A stretch of DNA of 64,000 nt, taken from contig OY730170.1 of the NCBI GenBank assembly GCA_963422465.1, positions 3,882,379 through 3,946,378 of the forward strand, written 5' to 3'. The notes under the pieces are model-generated. The model was not told the origin of the DNA, did not search any database, and was given only the letters and a program-made list of their open reading frames with translations. The stretch is from Lichina pygmaea (taxonomy: Eukaryota > Ascomycota > Lichinomycetes > Lichinales > Lichinaceae). This document shows positions 1-14,500 of this stretch, one piece after another; position 1 is the first letter of the stretch, and each line of letters opens with the position of its first letter. Position numbers and translations under genes: made by a program.

Positions 1-784
1 GCGTCCCTTTTGGCAGCTGTGACGTTGTCGCTCCGAGCGCCGCCCCTGATGGTGGAGCAGCTGGACGGCGGTGGCGGAGCCATTGTCGTGACCATTTGGT
101 TTTCCCACGAATAGACCGACATGTCGACGACAAACACGGATATGTTGGCGATCTGTGGTTTAGTCGACGACGTGGTCCGGACGTAGAGATAGACAAGCCT
201 AGCTATCGACGATAGCGGCTATGTCGAGACACGGCGCTCAGGCGAGGCCTTGCTAGACGGACCTAGTCGAAGAAGCCTGGGCCGCCATTGTCAGCTTGAG
301 AACAAGTCCGTGATCGTGGCCGATGCGGTGACTGACAGGCTGACTGGGTTTGTTGTGTATAGAGGAGCTCGATATACGTCGATCAGGACAACGAAAGTCC
401 AGACGATCATGGGACGCGGTGTAGAACCTTTTAAGCGTACGGAAACTGGGATGAAGATTGAATGTGGATGTGAGTAGGTATGAGGTCTGCTGAGGAGAGC
501 CCGGGAGGCAATCTCCACCGTTTTTAAATGTCTGAAAATGTGGGGACAAAACAGCATGTGCCAGTGGCTCTATTGATAGGTGTCAATGGTGTCGTTCGAC
601 ACGCTTCCCCGCCGAGAACGCAACGGTGAATGCGAAGGTGGCTTCTCCCATCCCCATGTGGGCAGCGCTGTCCGCAGACCAACTATCCGAGATAAAATGC
701 TTCAGCTGGATTGGAAAGATCAAATGTGCGTGTCCGGGCCGGAAAAACATGTACGCGCCGATTTCGACTGTGGTAGTGGATGAA
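1..784. other. left edge: possible tail of a gene, then intergenic
   Basis: Frame 1 on the plus strand is open from the window edge to a TAG at 112-114 (37 codons, GC-rich third positions). It could be the 3' end of a gene lying outside the window, but 37 open codons are weak evidence in GC-rich DNA and I do not recognise the peptide. From 115 to 784 I see no convincing gene. Part of this must be the 3' untranslated region of the minus-strand TBC gene that stops at 785. Confidence 0.3.
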
Positions 785-3770
785 TTAACCCTCGATGGCT
801 TTCTTCAGGTCGTGCCACCGTTGCTTCAACGCCTCGTGCTCGGAGTGTAACTGCGCGGTGAAGTAAGTCACCCGATCCAACAACGAATCCAAACCGACTG
901 ACCTGAGCGTGCCGCATCTTGGCGTCGACGAGGTCCTTCTCCATCTCCGTCATCTGCTCCTCGAGAGCTCGGTTCTCGTTCTGGACCTCGATGTTTCGCT
1001 GCATGATCCTCTCCATCTCCTCTTTCAACTTCGCCTCGACTTCGTGCGGCTGCCTCACCAACTCGCTTTGTAGCTCTTCGAGCTGGCCCTTCAGCGTCTC
1101 GACCTCCTCCTTGAGTTCCTCGTTCTCGACCTTGGTCCGCACCAGCTCCGACGCCACCTGGACGTGTTCCGAGTCGAACTTCTCGATTCGTTCCTCCAGA
1201 GAGCGTACCTGGCCAGAAAGGGTGGCGTTTGTCGACCTCAGCGTCTCCAACTCCGTCTCGCGCGATCGGTCGAGCCGCACCTTCTCCTCCCATTCGTCCG
1301 TGTACCTTCGCAGCGCCTCGACCGTCAGACTGACGCCGCAGGCATCTTGCACCAAGGCGTCGGCGCGGTAGACGACCTTGTCGCTTCCGCCAGAGCTACC
1401 AAAGAAGCCGGATTCGAGGATGGAGTTGGCCGAGGGAGCTTGATCGATGTAGGCATCGAACAGGCGCTCCTGCAGGTAGTGCGTGAGTGAAGACATCTCG
1501 TTCATCTCCAGAAGCTTGGCTGCGTTCTTCTGCATGAGGACAAGGCCGAACCGGAGGATGGCGCCCTCGAGACCTTCGCTCAGGACCAGATCGTAGACGC
1601 GAAGGACGAGCTGGAGCGGGAAGCGGTACGCGAACAGGGTCAGGAACCATTGAGTCGCATAGAGGGTGGGTTCCACCCCTCTTCGGTGAAGATGGCAGAA
1701 CAAGGCCGGCTCGAGGTCTTCCAGGAGACGCTCGAACTGGTAGAGGTGCAGGTGGAGACCTGGCATGTCCGGCACGAACATATCTCGAAGCTTATAATGG
1801 TGCATCAGACGGACCAAGAGGCTAAAAGCCTCCTCCTCGGGCATCTTTGGACGGTTTAGCGTCCAGAGCAGGGCGCGGTTCGGGCTCGGCGGCATAGACT
1901 TACATTGAAGAGCATCGGCATGGCCAAGAAGTTCATCCCTTGAGCATAACCGACCACTGGGTCGAACAGCGCGTACGCCTTGCACACCCGGAAGAGGTTT
2001 TCTTGGAGACCGGCGCTGACAGTGTACTTGGAGAAGCTAGTCCGACCTCCCATATCTCGTTTGATGATCTTCTCGAGTTTCTGAAGCGCCGTGGGGTCGA
2101 TAGCAGTTGTCTTTTGGTGGTGTCGTAACAGGAGCTTTGGCAGCAGCTCCGAGGAAGACGGCTCGCCGTCCACACCGGCGGGTGTCGGCGTTCTCGAGCC
2201 ACTGGCGTCCGGCGCAGGTGTGCCGTCGGCCTTGGACTCGTCAGCCTTCGCATGCTCTACGCCGGAGTCGCCTGGTGGCGATTCGAGCGGCGTCGAACTC
2301 GTCGGTTCGGCCTCGGCCGGCGGCCTCCGAGGGCCGGAGGCGTCTGGGCCTCCGGCCAACTCGTGGAAGACGCGCTCGAGCTCGGCATCCTTGCTGTTCG
2401 CAAGCACCTGCCACACCACCCCTCTGATGGCGCTGGGAATGCCACCGGCGATGGCCTGGGACAGCTCCTCCGAGCTCTTCTGCACCACGCTCGCGGGGCC
2501 TTCATACACCAGGGCCTGCCAAAGGTCCCAGTCGATAGACGAGCTGGTCTCGGCGGTCGAAGGTCCGGCGGCCATGCCTGCCACCGTCCCGGGAGCGAGT
2601 TTCGGATCTACCGGAGACGGTAGGATCGGGGCCGAAGGGGAAGGAAAGTGCCCGCGGCGCTCGGGCTCGCGCTGTTCCCCGACGTCTCTGTCATCGGTGC
2701 TCCTCGGGTCGGCCGAATCGCCGGAAGGCTGCCCGGACTCGGAGAAGTCGGCACCAGGCTCCCCCAAGGATTCTATCCCGGCCTGGCCTCTCAACCGCTG
2801 GAGCTTGAAGCGAACCCTTAGGTTGTTCCCCGGCGACAGGGCTGGCGTGTGGTCGAAATAGCCATCTACTTTCTGGCCACCACCCGTGCGATCAAGCACA
2901 AGATCCGACTGACCTCTCCGAGGATGTCGGGACGACGCCCTCTGCGGCGGGTCCTTGCTACTCGCTTGCTCGGCCCCTGTGGCGGAGGTGGTGACAGCAG
3001 GGGTATCCTTTGCGGACATCCGAGACAGCCAAGAGAACGGACTGGTCAGCTTCCGCACTGGAGTCGTCGCCACACTCGAGCGATTGTCACCCGATGGCTG
3101 TGGCGAAAGAGAGTCCCACAACGTGGAGGAGGACTTGATGGACAACTTCGAGGGGGGTCTCGCTTGGTGCACTGTTTGGTCGGTCGTGCTCTTGGAGACG
3201 ACAGTCGAGGATCGTGATCTAGCCGGATCAACGCTGCCCGATGTCTCGTCGAGGCTGACATCGTCCATGGCTGGTGCGGAGGGGTCAGAATCAGGCGCGG
3301 ACTGTTGGGAAGCAGAGGATTCCCTTGCGTGTCGACTGGCCGTGCCTGGCCCCAGCTCAACGGTAGCCAATTCATCGCGGTTCTCAGGCATCGGCATCGG
3401 TTCGGCTGGCTGATTGGAATCGAATTCAGAGGCTTGGTTCGCGGCTGGCGCGCCGGTGGAGGCGTCTTGGAATGTGTCCTAAGAGGGCAACTGAGTCAGC
3501 CACACGAACGAAGACCCTAAGTGACGAGATGAGGCTCTGTGTTCAGGCGCCGTTATAAGGTCAGATATCACTCGCGGCACTCGCTCATGGCAGAGTAAGC
3601 ACGTGCACCACACAGAAACGACGGGTCTTGACATGGCGTTCAGGAAAAGTCAGGTGCGTCTTGCTGCGACAACTTACTCCATCTTCGTCCGCACCTGCCA
3701 TGGCGCTGATCTCTGGAGCTTCACTCCCGCCATGGCGAGGACGCTCCCGCGCACCTCCTTGTTCAGACAT
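785..3770 (-). CDS. GYP5: TBC-domain Rab GTPase-activating protein (Gyp5-like)
   Basis: Four exons: 3770-3678, 3478-1904, 1844-903 and 850-785. The introns (3677-3479, 1903-1845, 902-851) are GT-AG, and the frame is continuous for 891 aa. Residues up to about 370 are Ser/Pro-rich and probably disordered. The TBC domain starts near residue 376 with IPSAIRGVVWQ (the IPxxxRxxxW motif, Arg finger), is interrupted by a Pro/Ser-rich insert, then continues with VGYAQGMNFL (the YxQGM motif, Gln finger) across intron 2 to about residue 690. A coiled coil rich in Glu, Lys and Arg follows to the C-terminus. TBC proteins speed GTP hydrolysis by Rab GTPases on secretory and endocytic membranes. The long N-terminus plus C-terminal coiled coil fits the fungal Gyp5/EVI5-like group; which Rab it acts on cannot be read from sequence. 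Start chosen because exon 1 joins exon 2 in phase with no ATG further upstream needed. Confidence 0.88.
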
Positions 3771-5573
3771 CTTCGTCTTCCCTTCACATCAACAGAAGCT
3801 GGCGTGCCCGTTGAGCTTGAACACGACTATGTTAAAGGCATCTGGTGAGATCTATCAACCTCCCATCTTGCGGGCTACTTCTATCCGACATACAGCAATG
3901 TAGATTCAAGAGGCTCCAGTGTGGCTGGGACAGCACTGGCGATTGACGGCCAAGATGTGGAGAGGCTCAAAGGAGTGACAGAGAGGAAAGGAACAGAGGG
4001 AGGAATGAGAAGATGAGAGCTGTTCTCGCTCATCATTAAGTTTTACAGGGACTCGGCTCCAATTGCCATCAGATTACGTGAGCCACTCGGCTAAAGAGGC
4101 AACTTCTGTCGATACGGTACGGTAGTCGAGTGCTGCCAGCATGGACACAGAATCCAAGCGGAGTGTGCACCAGAGTGTGTGCAGGGTGAACTCTTGCAAG
4201 AGTTCCAAACACTCGATGGAGACCAAAGATTTGGTTTCTTCCTTCCTTCCATTACCAACTTGAAGATTCTACTCTATCTCTGCTCCGTACAGTGTTTAGG
4301 TCAAGGCTGAGTCGCAAGAGTCTCTGTGGCCCACAGTACCGATCAATCTAGTAAAATGTCGAGTCCAATGCCATCAATGGTTGGCCAAAGCAGCAGGATT
4401 GTCTCAAGGAAATTCAAGTGTGCAGTTGGCCGTGAAGACCTTTACGCCGCTGTCTTGATGGGTCAATAAGAACCACTCGTCCATTCAAGAGATGTACAGG
4501 AATGCATCACCACCTGCGCCTACTCTATCCAGATTGAATCCCAGTTGTAGCTCAAGTCAGTCTCTTCTGCCTCTCGGGCCCACTTATCGCTACTCGGGGG
4601 TCATGGAGGAGGTATGTACATACGTATAGTACCTCGTACTTAGGCATGTACGTAACGTACGGATGTACAGAGGTATGTACCTCCACACCATACTCAAGAG
4701 TTTGATGAATAATCATCTGATGACTCATCATCGTTGAGCCAATTAGCTTGGGCAACACAGTACTTGTTACTAGGAGCTAGACAAGATGTCATGTGACATG
4801 TGCGGCATTTCGAGGTGGTACATACGTACATACATACTCCATACGTATGTACATACGTACGTACCGAGAGTTGGAAACAGGACACAAGCGCTTGATGCGC
4901 GTAATCAGCCACTGGCATCGCTTACTTTCTGAAAACCTACGGGATTTGCCGAGGGTGATACGCGCCGCTGGAAGTGCTTAGGTAAAGGGTTGCCGCCTCG
5001 ATAGGCTCTCGCTCACACAGTACGTAGCAGCACGGCAGGTTGACTTCTGAACGTGGCTTACTGTCCGTTTTACCAGATGACCTAGAGCTGAACCCTGCAC
5101 AAACTCAACCCTTTCATCATCCTCTCAACAAACGCATCTCCCAATACTTGACTCTCTAGACGAGTTGACCATACAGCTGCTCTTCAACCGTACTACCAGG
5201 GAGAGAGGGACTGGACGCTGCACCGTCCGCGTCTTCTTCATCCCTCGTGGTAGGCTACTTCACAGTACCAGTGGAGGCTGTGCTCTTGTATTCCCGGCGT
5301 GATCCATCGGTGAGCTAACTGGTACTTCTCTAGGTTGCAGCCTGGTCTTATCCATCCACGTCTCTGTCTTCTGCTCGACTGCGCTTCCTCGAAGTGACGA
5401 ATCTGCCTACGAACGGTCAAGGGTAACGGGGCAACTGAGATCCGGCAAGGAACTTTTTCTCGCGCCCTTCACCATCCAACTAGAGCTTCTTCATCGAGAC
5501 TACGGCGGACGAGGTGCGGCTTGGCGGACGTTCAAGTGGCTGAGGCGCCAGCGCTTCGGCGTGGCCTCCCGCC
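3771..5573. other. divergent intergenic region between Rab GAP and HECT ligase
   Basis: No convincing gene in 1.8 kb. It must hold the promoters of the two divergent genes. At 4610-4690 and 4815-4865 there are dense self-complementary CATACGTACG-type clusters. The last 400 nt before the HECT ligase start is pyrimidine-rich, as expected for a fungal 5' leader. Confidence 0.6.
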
Positions 5574-8500
5574 ATGGTGAAGATCAAGAAGGCCGGAGGC
5601 CCGAAGCATGACGCGACGCTGGTAAGTTGATCTGGCTGCGAGCCTCATGGCAGGGGAGCGCCGGCGCCGCTCTGACATGTGTATCTTAGTCTCCGGGCTT
5701 TTCGACCTTCATCAAGACTGCAAACACCGTCGGCCTCGCCGCCTTACCACGCCATCTGGCCGAGTTCCCATCGTCATGGCCGTTTCCGCGTGGCGATCTC
5801 TACCACTGGATCCCGCTGCTGAACCGTTTCGATTCGGTCCTCGACCTCTTCAACGAGCAATATGGACTGGTTGCTGGCCCTCAAGCGCAGCCCTTCGGCC
5901 GCAAGGTGCTCCGTACCTCATCCGAGGGCCCGCATTCCCAGCCGATCACCGATGACGAGCTTGACCGGCTGGGCTTCTCGGAAGATGGCGATAGGCAGTT
6001 GGTCGAGGATATCCTGGTCTTCTCCCGACTGCTGCTGCAAAACTGCGGCAACCGTAGCTTGTACTCGAGCAGCGGACACCTGAACAGCCTCCTCAGCACG
6101 ACCTCGTTGTCCTTGCTACATCACACCCTGCGTCTTGCCGTGTGCCTGGCCCAACGATACCACACCTCTCGTCAGCGGCCCGTGGGTACTGTGCCGCAGA
6201 TCAACACGGCGTTGCTGGCAAGCCACTACAACATCAATTTGGACAACATGCAGAAACTCGCCCTTCCTTTCATGAGGCTGGCGTCACTCCCCGAGGAAGG
6301 ATCGGGACCGGGGTCGGGGACCGCAGCCGCGACGACACCCACCGCGAAAGGCAAGGAAAGGGCTTCGTCAACCGAGCTCGCGGCGGGCGTGACGACGTTC
6401 AACGCCAACGATCTGGTGACCATCGCAGGACGGCGACCGCGGGGGGCGACGAAACCTGCTTCCGCCGGCGCCGATGGTGGCGACAGATCGACGACGCATG
6501 CCCCGCTCCCCGGTTGGGAGACGTCTGGCGACGTTCTCGCTACCTTCTACCCCGGCCAGGATCTCGCCGCTCAGAACGAGCAGAAACGCGGGGTGCCTCA
6601 AGGGTCTACTGCCAACGGCGACGCGCAGAAGACGTCGCAGCAGGCCCTTCCTGGTCGGAGGTCGTCGGGCCTGTCGTCGGCTCAGACGCCCCGGCGGAAG
6701 GGTCAATCGTCTCACGAGTCGGACCGACCGACCTCCGGGAACTCGCTGACGAAGGAGAAGGACGAGCTCCTGCGCGAGCATCGCTTTGGCCCCATGAAGG
6801 TGCTGAGCGTTGCCTCCGAAAAGGTCGTCTCGACCCCGATCTGGAAGATCATGGCATCGGTGCCGCCCGAGGTGCCACAGGAGACTCGATACGAGCTCCT
6901 CGCCCGTCTGCGCGTTGCCTCGGCGCTGTCCATGTCGTTGCAGACGCGACAGCAGATCCTCGGCATCCGAATCCTGGCCGTCGTCAACCTCGCCTACATC
7001 TACCCGGAGCACGTCTTCCATCAGAAGCTGCTCCAACAGGACACCGACGAACCGCGACGCTTTCAGCTGACGCACCAGCTTGCCGAACTCGTCCACCCGT
7101 ACGAGACGGATCACGACGACGCCCTCCCGCGTTGGCTCCAGACCCTCGCCCTTGGCGCCTTGGAGGCCTTGGCCAAGTTCCGCACGAGGTCGGCCGACGT
7201 CGCCACGGCCTTGAACCTGAACGTCAACCACGGCGTGCTCTTCTATCTCGCCCGCAAGGCCATCGCCGAGATGACCGACGACGACGGCCAGCACGACGAG
7301 CCGCAGGACGAGGAATGGCGCGACGCTTTCTTCTCGCTGGTCGCCTACCTGCCCAACATCGGCCGATCCTCGGGCGCGCTCGTCTCGGCTGGCCTATTGC
7401 CCGTGCTGATGGAGGCGCTCAACCTGCGATCCGAGAAGGCCGAGCGTGTCCACCCCAAGGTCATTGATTTCCTCAGCGTCTTCGTCTACGACATCCGAGA
7501 CCCGTTCCAGACGCTCGCCAGCGTCGGCGGTCTCGGCATCCTCTCCGACCTCGTCGCCTACGAGGTCGGGTCCGGCCTGGAGCGGGCGCACCAAGGGAAA
7601 GGCGTTCCCAAGGCGCTGCGTAATCACCTGGTGGACTACGAGCTGCCGTTCTTCCAGCACCAGACGCTCAGACGGCTCTTCAAGTTCATCAACCACATGA
7701 TGTCTCAGAACGGCCTGACGCTCGACCGTCTTCTGCGCAATCTCATCGACTCGCCGCCGCTGCTCGGTGCCCTCTGTGTCGTCATGACCAACGCGAGCAT
7801 CTTCGGTTCGAGCGTGTGGAGCGGTACGGTGGACGTCATGAGCAGCTTCATCCACAACGAGCCAACCAGCTACGCCGTCATCGCCGAGTCAGGACTGAGC
7901 CAGACCTTCCTCGAGGCCGTCAGTGGGACGCCCGTCGGCAAGCCCACGGATGCCTCCGAAGACCATGAGCGGAACGTCGAGAGCGGCGACGGTGATGCCG
8001 ACAACGGCAACAACAATAACAACAACAACGAAGACGGCAGCGGCGATGGCGACAATGGCGAAAATGGCGAAAACGACGATGACAATGACGACATGGACTC
8101 GGAGGACAATCTGCTCGGAGCGTCGTCGTCCTCTCGGTCCCTCCACAGCGGCATCGGTCCCTCGGCGATGGACCACGATGCTAGAACAGGCATTCAAGAA
8201 CCGCCTCCGAGCTCGGCCGGGCCCGTCGCGGTGGGCATTCTCCCCTCGGCGGACGCGATTGCCGTCGTGCCATCTGCATTTGGCGCCATCTGCCTCAACT
8301 CGGCCGGGATGAGGCTGTTTCGACGATCGGGGGCGTTGCCGAGCTTCTTCGAAGTCTTCCAGAGCGCCGACCACGTTCAACGCATGCAGGTCGACCCAGA
8401 CCTGCCCAACATGCTGGGCGGCTCCTTCGATGAGCTGGTGCGCCACCATCCGCAGCTGAGGCGAGACGTCATGGACGCGGTCATCAGCACGGTTAAAGCG

Positions 8501-11500
8501 GTCTGTCAGGTATGCGGGCGCCTAGGCCGCGCGGACGAGGCGCAACCACGAAGCGCGTCACGCGGCCACGACGGTCGGTCCTCGGCCGAAGCCACACCGC
8601 TAGCCTTACCTGCCGCACGGGAACCGTCCGAGTCTGGCGATGTCGAGATGGGCGACGCCGACGCAGGCTCACCGCGCCTTGATTCCGCCGAGCCATCCGC
8701 ATTGGCGGGGGGTAGCAAAGACCGTGACGAAGCCCAGCGCCCTTCGGTCTCTGCCTTCATCGAGGTGCTCTCAAAGTTCCTGGCAGGCTTCTTCGCAAAC
8801 TCGTCCGTGTGTACGAGCTTCATCGAGCAAGGCGGGGCAGAGTGGCTTTTGGATCTTGCCCTCCTGCCCAACCTGCCCTACGACTTCAACGGCCAGTCCG
8901 CCGGCCAATCTCTGTCGCGTGCCGTTCACAAGCTGGTGGAACACAAGGCGCATCTCGTCCTGCCTTCGCTCGTCAGGTTGGCGCAGTCTGCAGCGGACGA
9001 GCTCGTTGCGTTCACGGAGCGAACCGACAGATGCGCCGTACTCGATTCGCTCAAGGAGCCGAATGGAAGAAGCAGTGCCGTGGCGGATCTCGCAGCCTCT
9101 CCGCGGGAGCCAGAGGTCGAGTCCAGCGCGGACGAGCTGGCACGACACCTCGTCGCCCTGCACACCGTCTGCTACATCCTTGTGGAGGCATACCGCCACC
9201 ACCACTCCAGTCATCGCTCTAGCCACAATCTCTTCACCCAGGTGAACCTGGCGGACGTTTACCAGCGGCTTCTCGCAAGCATGGGTCGACTCTACCGATG
9301 GTGTGTCGTGCAGCAGATCCTTCTCCAGAAGAACGTACCGAGCGTGTGGAACGATCCGTCCTTCATCAAGGAACAAGGCTTCATCAACGGGGAGGTCGAC
9401 GACACGTTCACCATCTTCCGTTCGGACCAGCACTCCCAGACGGCTGTCACCAGCGCCTTGGCCGGGCCGGCTTCCGTTCCGGCCGCCGAACAGCCTCCTC
9501 GAGGTTCGGACGGTCTGGCGGCGGCGGCGCCGGCGGCGGCGGCGCCGTCGAGCATGGGCATCTCGGCAGATACTGAGCATGGAACGAAGCTCACCCGGTT
9601 CAACCCGTTCCGGAAACTACGTTACCTGCTGAGCTACACTACGCTGAACTTCGTCGTCTTCTTCCACGAGCTGGGCAAGAAGCTAGTGACCAAACGCCTG
9701 TCGGATAGTCATCAGAAGAAAAGCTTGACGACGGTGGCCGAGACGATCGCGGATGTCATGATCGACCAGTTACGCGTCGACCAATGGAGCGAACTGCAAG
9801 ACGACGACGACAGGCACGCGTGCTGGATCTTCGCGGTCACCTCTCTCTCGCGGCTCCTCTTCGACGGTCTGTACCTCCTTTGTTTTCTTCTCGGACTCGA
9901 TGCTAACGGTCGCAGTGGCCTCGCCGGATCGACCACCGCCGTGCTTGACCGTGGTGCTCCTGGCGTTCAAGAATCGTGGTGGGTTTGACGCAATGGTGCG
10001 CGTACTCGATGTCTTTGTGCGTGCGACACAGGAAGGACGGCTGCCGGCGGGAAAGGACCACAGGGCGGACGACGAGGCTCTCAAAGCCACAAAAGCGCTT
10101 ACTGGGATAGAGGTGATCCTCAACTTCTTCCTCCACACGGTGACACCAAAGACCATTCTGGAGGCCGGTCAGACCGGTGCCATGGCCTCTCGTGACCGGG
10201 CTCGAGATCAGCCGGATTACTTCTCGCCGGCTCAGTTCTTGGTGGAGCTGAAGCTGGCCGTTCTACCTCCTGTACAGACGCTTTTGGAGCCGAAGCTGAT
10301 TGAGAATGCGTCTTTGCCGGCCGTCAAGAAGTTGGTGGAGGTTCTTGGCTTCATCTTCGAGTGTGACAACGAGCAAGGTGCCTTCAGGCGGTCCGAAAGC
10401 AACTCGCGTCGAGTGCGGTCTCCGCTGAAGGCCTGGAAAGAGTCCGCCGAGCGCGTCGGGAAGATCGTCGGTGCCGGCTACCCAAGGGACCTTGCAAGAG
10501 AGGCGCTCTACCGATGCTGGGACAACTCCGGGCTCGCCGAGGACTACTGCGCACTCCGAAAACGATGCGGCAGGGTCGGTCGACATCCAATTCCCGAAGT
10601 GATCGAGAGCAGGCCGACGTCGCGGTCGCAAGCCCCAACACCGGTACCGGCCACAGCTTCGGCACAGCCAGAGTCTGCCGCACCTGCCCCCAACGGCACC
10701 AACGGCGAAGGCGTCGTCGTTCCCGTTGGCCGGAGCGATGAACCAGGACGGGACTACGGAGACCTTATGGATGTGGATTCCGAGGCCGTCACACAGTCTG
10801 AAAACCCCGATCCTATGCCTCTTCAAACACCGCGAAACGAGACCGACGAGCAAGCAGCCGACGGCGGCGGCGGCGGTCTGCTGACCATGATTAGCATCGA
10901 CGACCACTTGGCGAATCCCACGGACGTGAGCACACCGGTAACGGTCCGTCAACCACCGCGCGTGGGCGACGGTAGCGCGAGGGACGAGCCAACGACCGCT
11001 CCCGAAAAGAAGGACGATGGTCGAACGGGTCCGGCGGTCGTGACGCTCGATGACCTCGACGACAGACGAGAGACGATTCGTCGGAAGATCATCGAACTGG
11101 CCCTTGATATCCTCAACGCTCATGGCGACGTCACCTTCGAGCTGGCCGACCTCATCGTTGGCTCCGTCCCGAGATCAGGCACGGCCGCCGACTCCATCAG
11201 GACGGAAATCGGTGAGACGCTTGTGCAGTCGCTCATGTCGCTACAGATGGACGACGACTTCAGACCCGTCGGCAAGAAAGTTGCTGCGTACGCACACCTT
11301 CTGGCGCTGATTCTGCACAACAAACATTTCTTTGACGCGACGCTGAAAGAGCTCAAGTCTCATCTGCCGTCTCTGCTTGGTTTCATCAAGGTCTTCCCAG
11401 GCCAGTCGGTCGAGGAGACCAGCCCCTGGATCAGTCAGGTCCTGCTCATCTTCGAGAGGCTGTTGTCCGAAGACGCGCTGCCGCCAGTGTGCCTGCACAT

Positions 11501-14500
11501 GCCGTCGACATCGTCCACGGTGGTCGACCCTAGCACGACGTTCGAAGTGACGGATCCGCCCGTGTCCAAAAACCACAAGACGGCGATCTTCGACGCCGTC
11601 CTCGAGGTTCTCCCCCGCGTCGGGAAAGACCCGACCTTGGCTCTGTCCGTTGTGCGTGTTCTCGTGATCCTTTCGCGCAGCCGGCAACTGGCCGCTCGAC
11701 TGGGCGAGAGACGAAATTTGCAGCGTCTATTCGTCATGGTCAAACAGCTGGCAGGAATGACGAGCGGCAAGCTGCAAAGTTCGTTCATGCTGCTGCTGCG
11801 GCACATCGTCGAGGACGACGAAACAATCAAGCAGATCATGCGGAACGGCATCCACGCATTCTTCGACGCCCGCACAGGCTCCCGCCAGACGGACAGCACC
11901 GGCTACCTCCGAGGCCTCGCTCATTACGCCCTGCGAAACGCCGAACTCTTCGTCGAAGTTTCGAAGGAGATGGTCAAGATATCAAAGTACGATCCCAGCC
12001 AGCGAAACCAGCTCATCACCCCGAAGGTGCCGTCCGCCCCAGATCTGGAGGAAGGGGACAGGACGGACGGCGCGGACGAGCAAGATGCAGAACCGGGTGC
12101 CGGTCCCGCTGTGGATGACGAAGACGGCAGCGAAGGTGTCCCCGCTGCTCGCGAGCACGTCAAGCCGTCGGAGACGCCCATGACATCCAAAGCACCGGCT
12201 CCAGAAAACAAGATTCCTGTCGTCGATCATCCGGACGGGGTCATCCATTACCTACTTTGCGAGCTCTTGTCGTACAGAGAGGTTGATGACAAGGAGCCGC
12301 CCGTCACGCCTGGCGAGAGTCGTGGCAGCGAGACTGAGCGAAGTGCAGGGGAGGTCGAGATGACGGACGCGGAGCCGGGGTCGAATGCCACAACACATGG
12401 GTCGACCGGCGCCGACGCGACCGACAAGGGCCAGGCTTCCGCCCCGGCAACGTTCAAGCCAGATCAACATCCCATCTTCATCTACCGGTGCTTCATCCTG
12501 CAGTGTCTGACGGAGTTGCTTTCGAGTTACAATCGAACGAAACTGGAGTTCATCAACTTCACCCGCAAATCGCCGCCACACGCGCAATTGTCGAAACCGC
12601 GGTCCGGGGTCCTGAGCTACTTCTTCCACGAGCTCATTCCCGTCGGGACCCTCGGCCAGCCGGAGAACATTGCATTCCGCAAGCGGTACACCACCTCAAA
12701 TTGGGCCATCATGACCATCGTCGGTCTCTGCGGCAAGACGGGCGAGAAGCACGTTGGGAAGGAGAGGTACGACAAGGACGACCTCGATGAACCCGAGCTC
12801 ACATTCGTCCGGAAGTTCGTGCTTGAGCAGGCATTGAGAGCCTACCGGGATGCAATGGCGTCGGGCGAAGCCCTCGATGTGAAATACGCCAGGATCCTGA
12901 GCATGGCCGACCTCTTCAATCGCATGCTCATCGTAGCACCCAGCACCAGTAGCTCCGACCCTCATCCGAGCACTAGGTACGCATCGCACAGGTCGTTGGC
13001 GAAATTGATGCTTGAGAAGAGCTTTGTCTCCGCCTTCACTTCCTCCGTCGCCGAGATAGACCTCAACTATCCGTCCGCCAAAAGGGCGATCAAGTACATC
13101 CTTCGTCCCCTCAAAGTTCTCACAGAAACTGCGGTTGGGCTCAGCAACTCGTCAAGCCTGTCGTCTCTGACCGAACCGACCGACGAAGACGAGATTCCGT
13201 CCGCGTCGTCCATCTCCGAGGCCGAGGCCGGACGCGAGGAAACCCCCGACCTGTTTCGCAATTCGACGCTCGGACTGTTCGAACCCGGTCGGGAGGCGGA
13301 CTCGGACTCGGATACGTCCGAAGGGGACGAGGATGAGCTCTACGACGACGAGTACGGAGATGAGATGGAGTACGAGGAAGAGGAAGTCGCGGGAGAGGAC
13401 AACGACCTGAGCGAGGATGACGAAGTTTCTGACATGGAAGGTTTACCTGGTGACGTCGGTCTCAACGTCGAAGTCGTACTCGATGAGGACGGTGACGACG
13501 CTGGCTCCGGTCTCGAAGGGTCCGATATCGAAGACGACGACGACGACGTCCAGGAAGATGTTGACGACATGGATCAGATGGACGACGTGGACGATGACGA
13601 GGCCGACGAGGACGCCGAGGACGATGTCGACAACGACGAATGGGAAAGCGAGGACGATGACGATCCGGACTATGCTGGCGATTTAAACGCAGCCGAGGCC
13701 AATGAACCGCCCCATACGCATGCGCATGCGCACGAGAGTCACGAGAGCCACCTCGAACATATCGTGCGCGCTTTGGGTGGCGCCGATGACGAGACGGGCA
13801 TGCTTGATCAGCTTGGTGGCGGCGACCTGGGTATGGAACTCGACCCTGACGACTACATGAACGACGACATGCAGGAAGAGGATGGTAAGCACGCTGCGTT
13901 CGTCTGGATGGGTTACCTATGATGCTGATCACCCTATAAGATCTATCTGAAGATGACGAGGACGAGGACGAGCTAGACGAGGACGAGGAGGTCATTTATG
14001 CCCCTGGCTTTGATGGTGAGCGTTGATTTCCCTTCTGCACGTCCGTGATGCATCCATCCGCTGACGAAGATAGATGCGGACGCCGAGGCGCCCAATCTGC
14101 CATGGGGCTGGGGCGCCGAAGCCGACGAGCCGGTAACCATACGAGGCCATTCCCATACCCATCACCACCACCACCACCATCATCATCTTCATCAAGGTCA
14201 CCGTCTGGGTGGCCCTTGGTCGACATTCTCTAATTTACTTCGAGAACCTGGTACGATAACTCAGTTGGCTCTGCCATATATTTGACGTGGTCTTTATCGG
14301 TGCTTGTTCTAATTTTGTTCGGGATCCAGCCCCGCCCTACCGATCGCATCGGTCCACCGCCTTCTCTCGAGGAAATGATGATGGCACTCACCCGTTGCTC
14401 CACCGTGGCCCTCTCGCCGTCGGAAGCCCCGTCGGACGAGACGATCGTGACGATCCAATGACTGATTGGATTCACACTCTCGAGCTAGGCGGTCGCGGCC

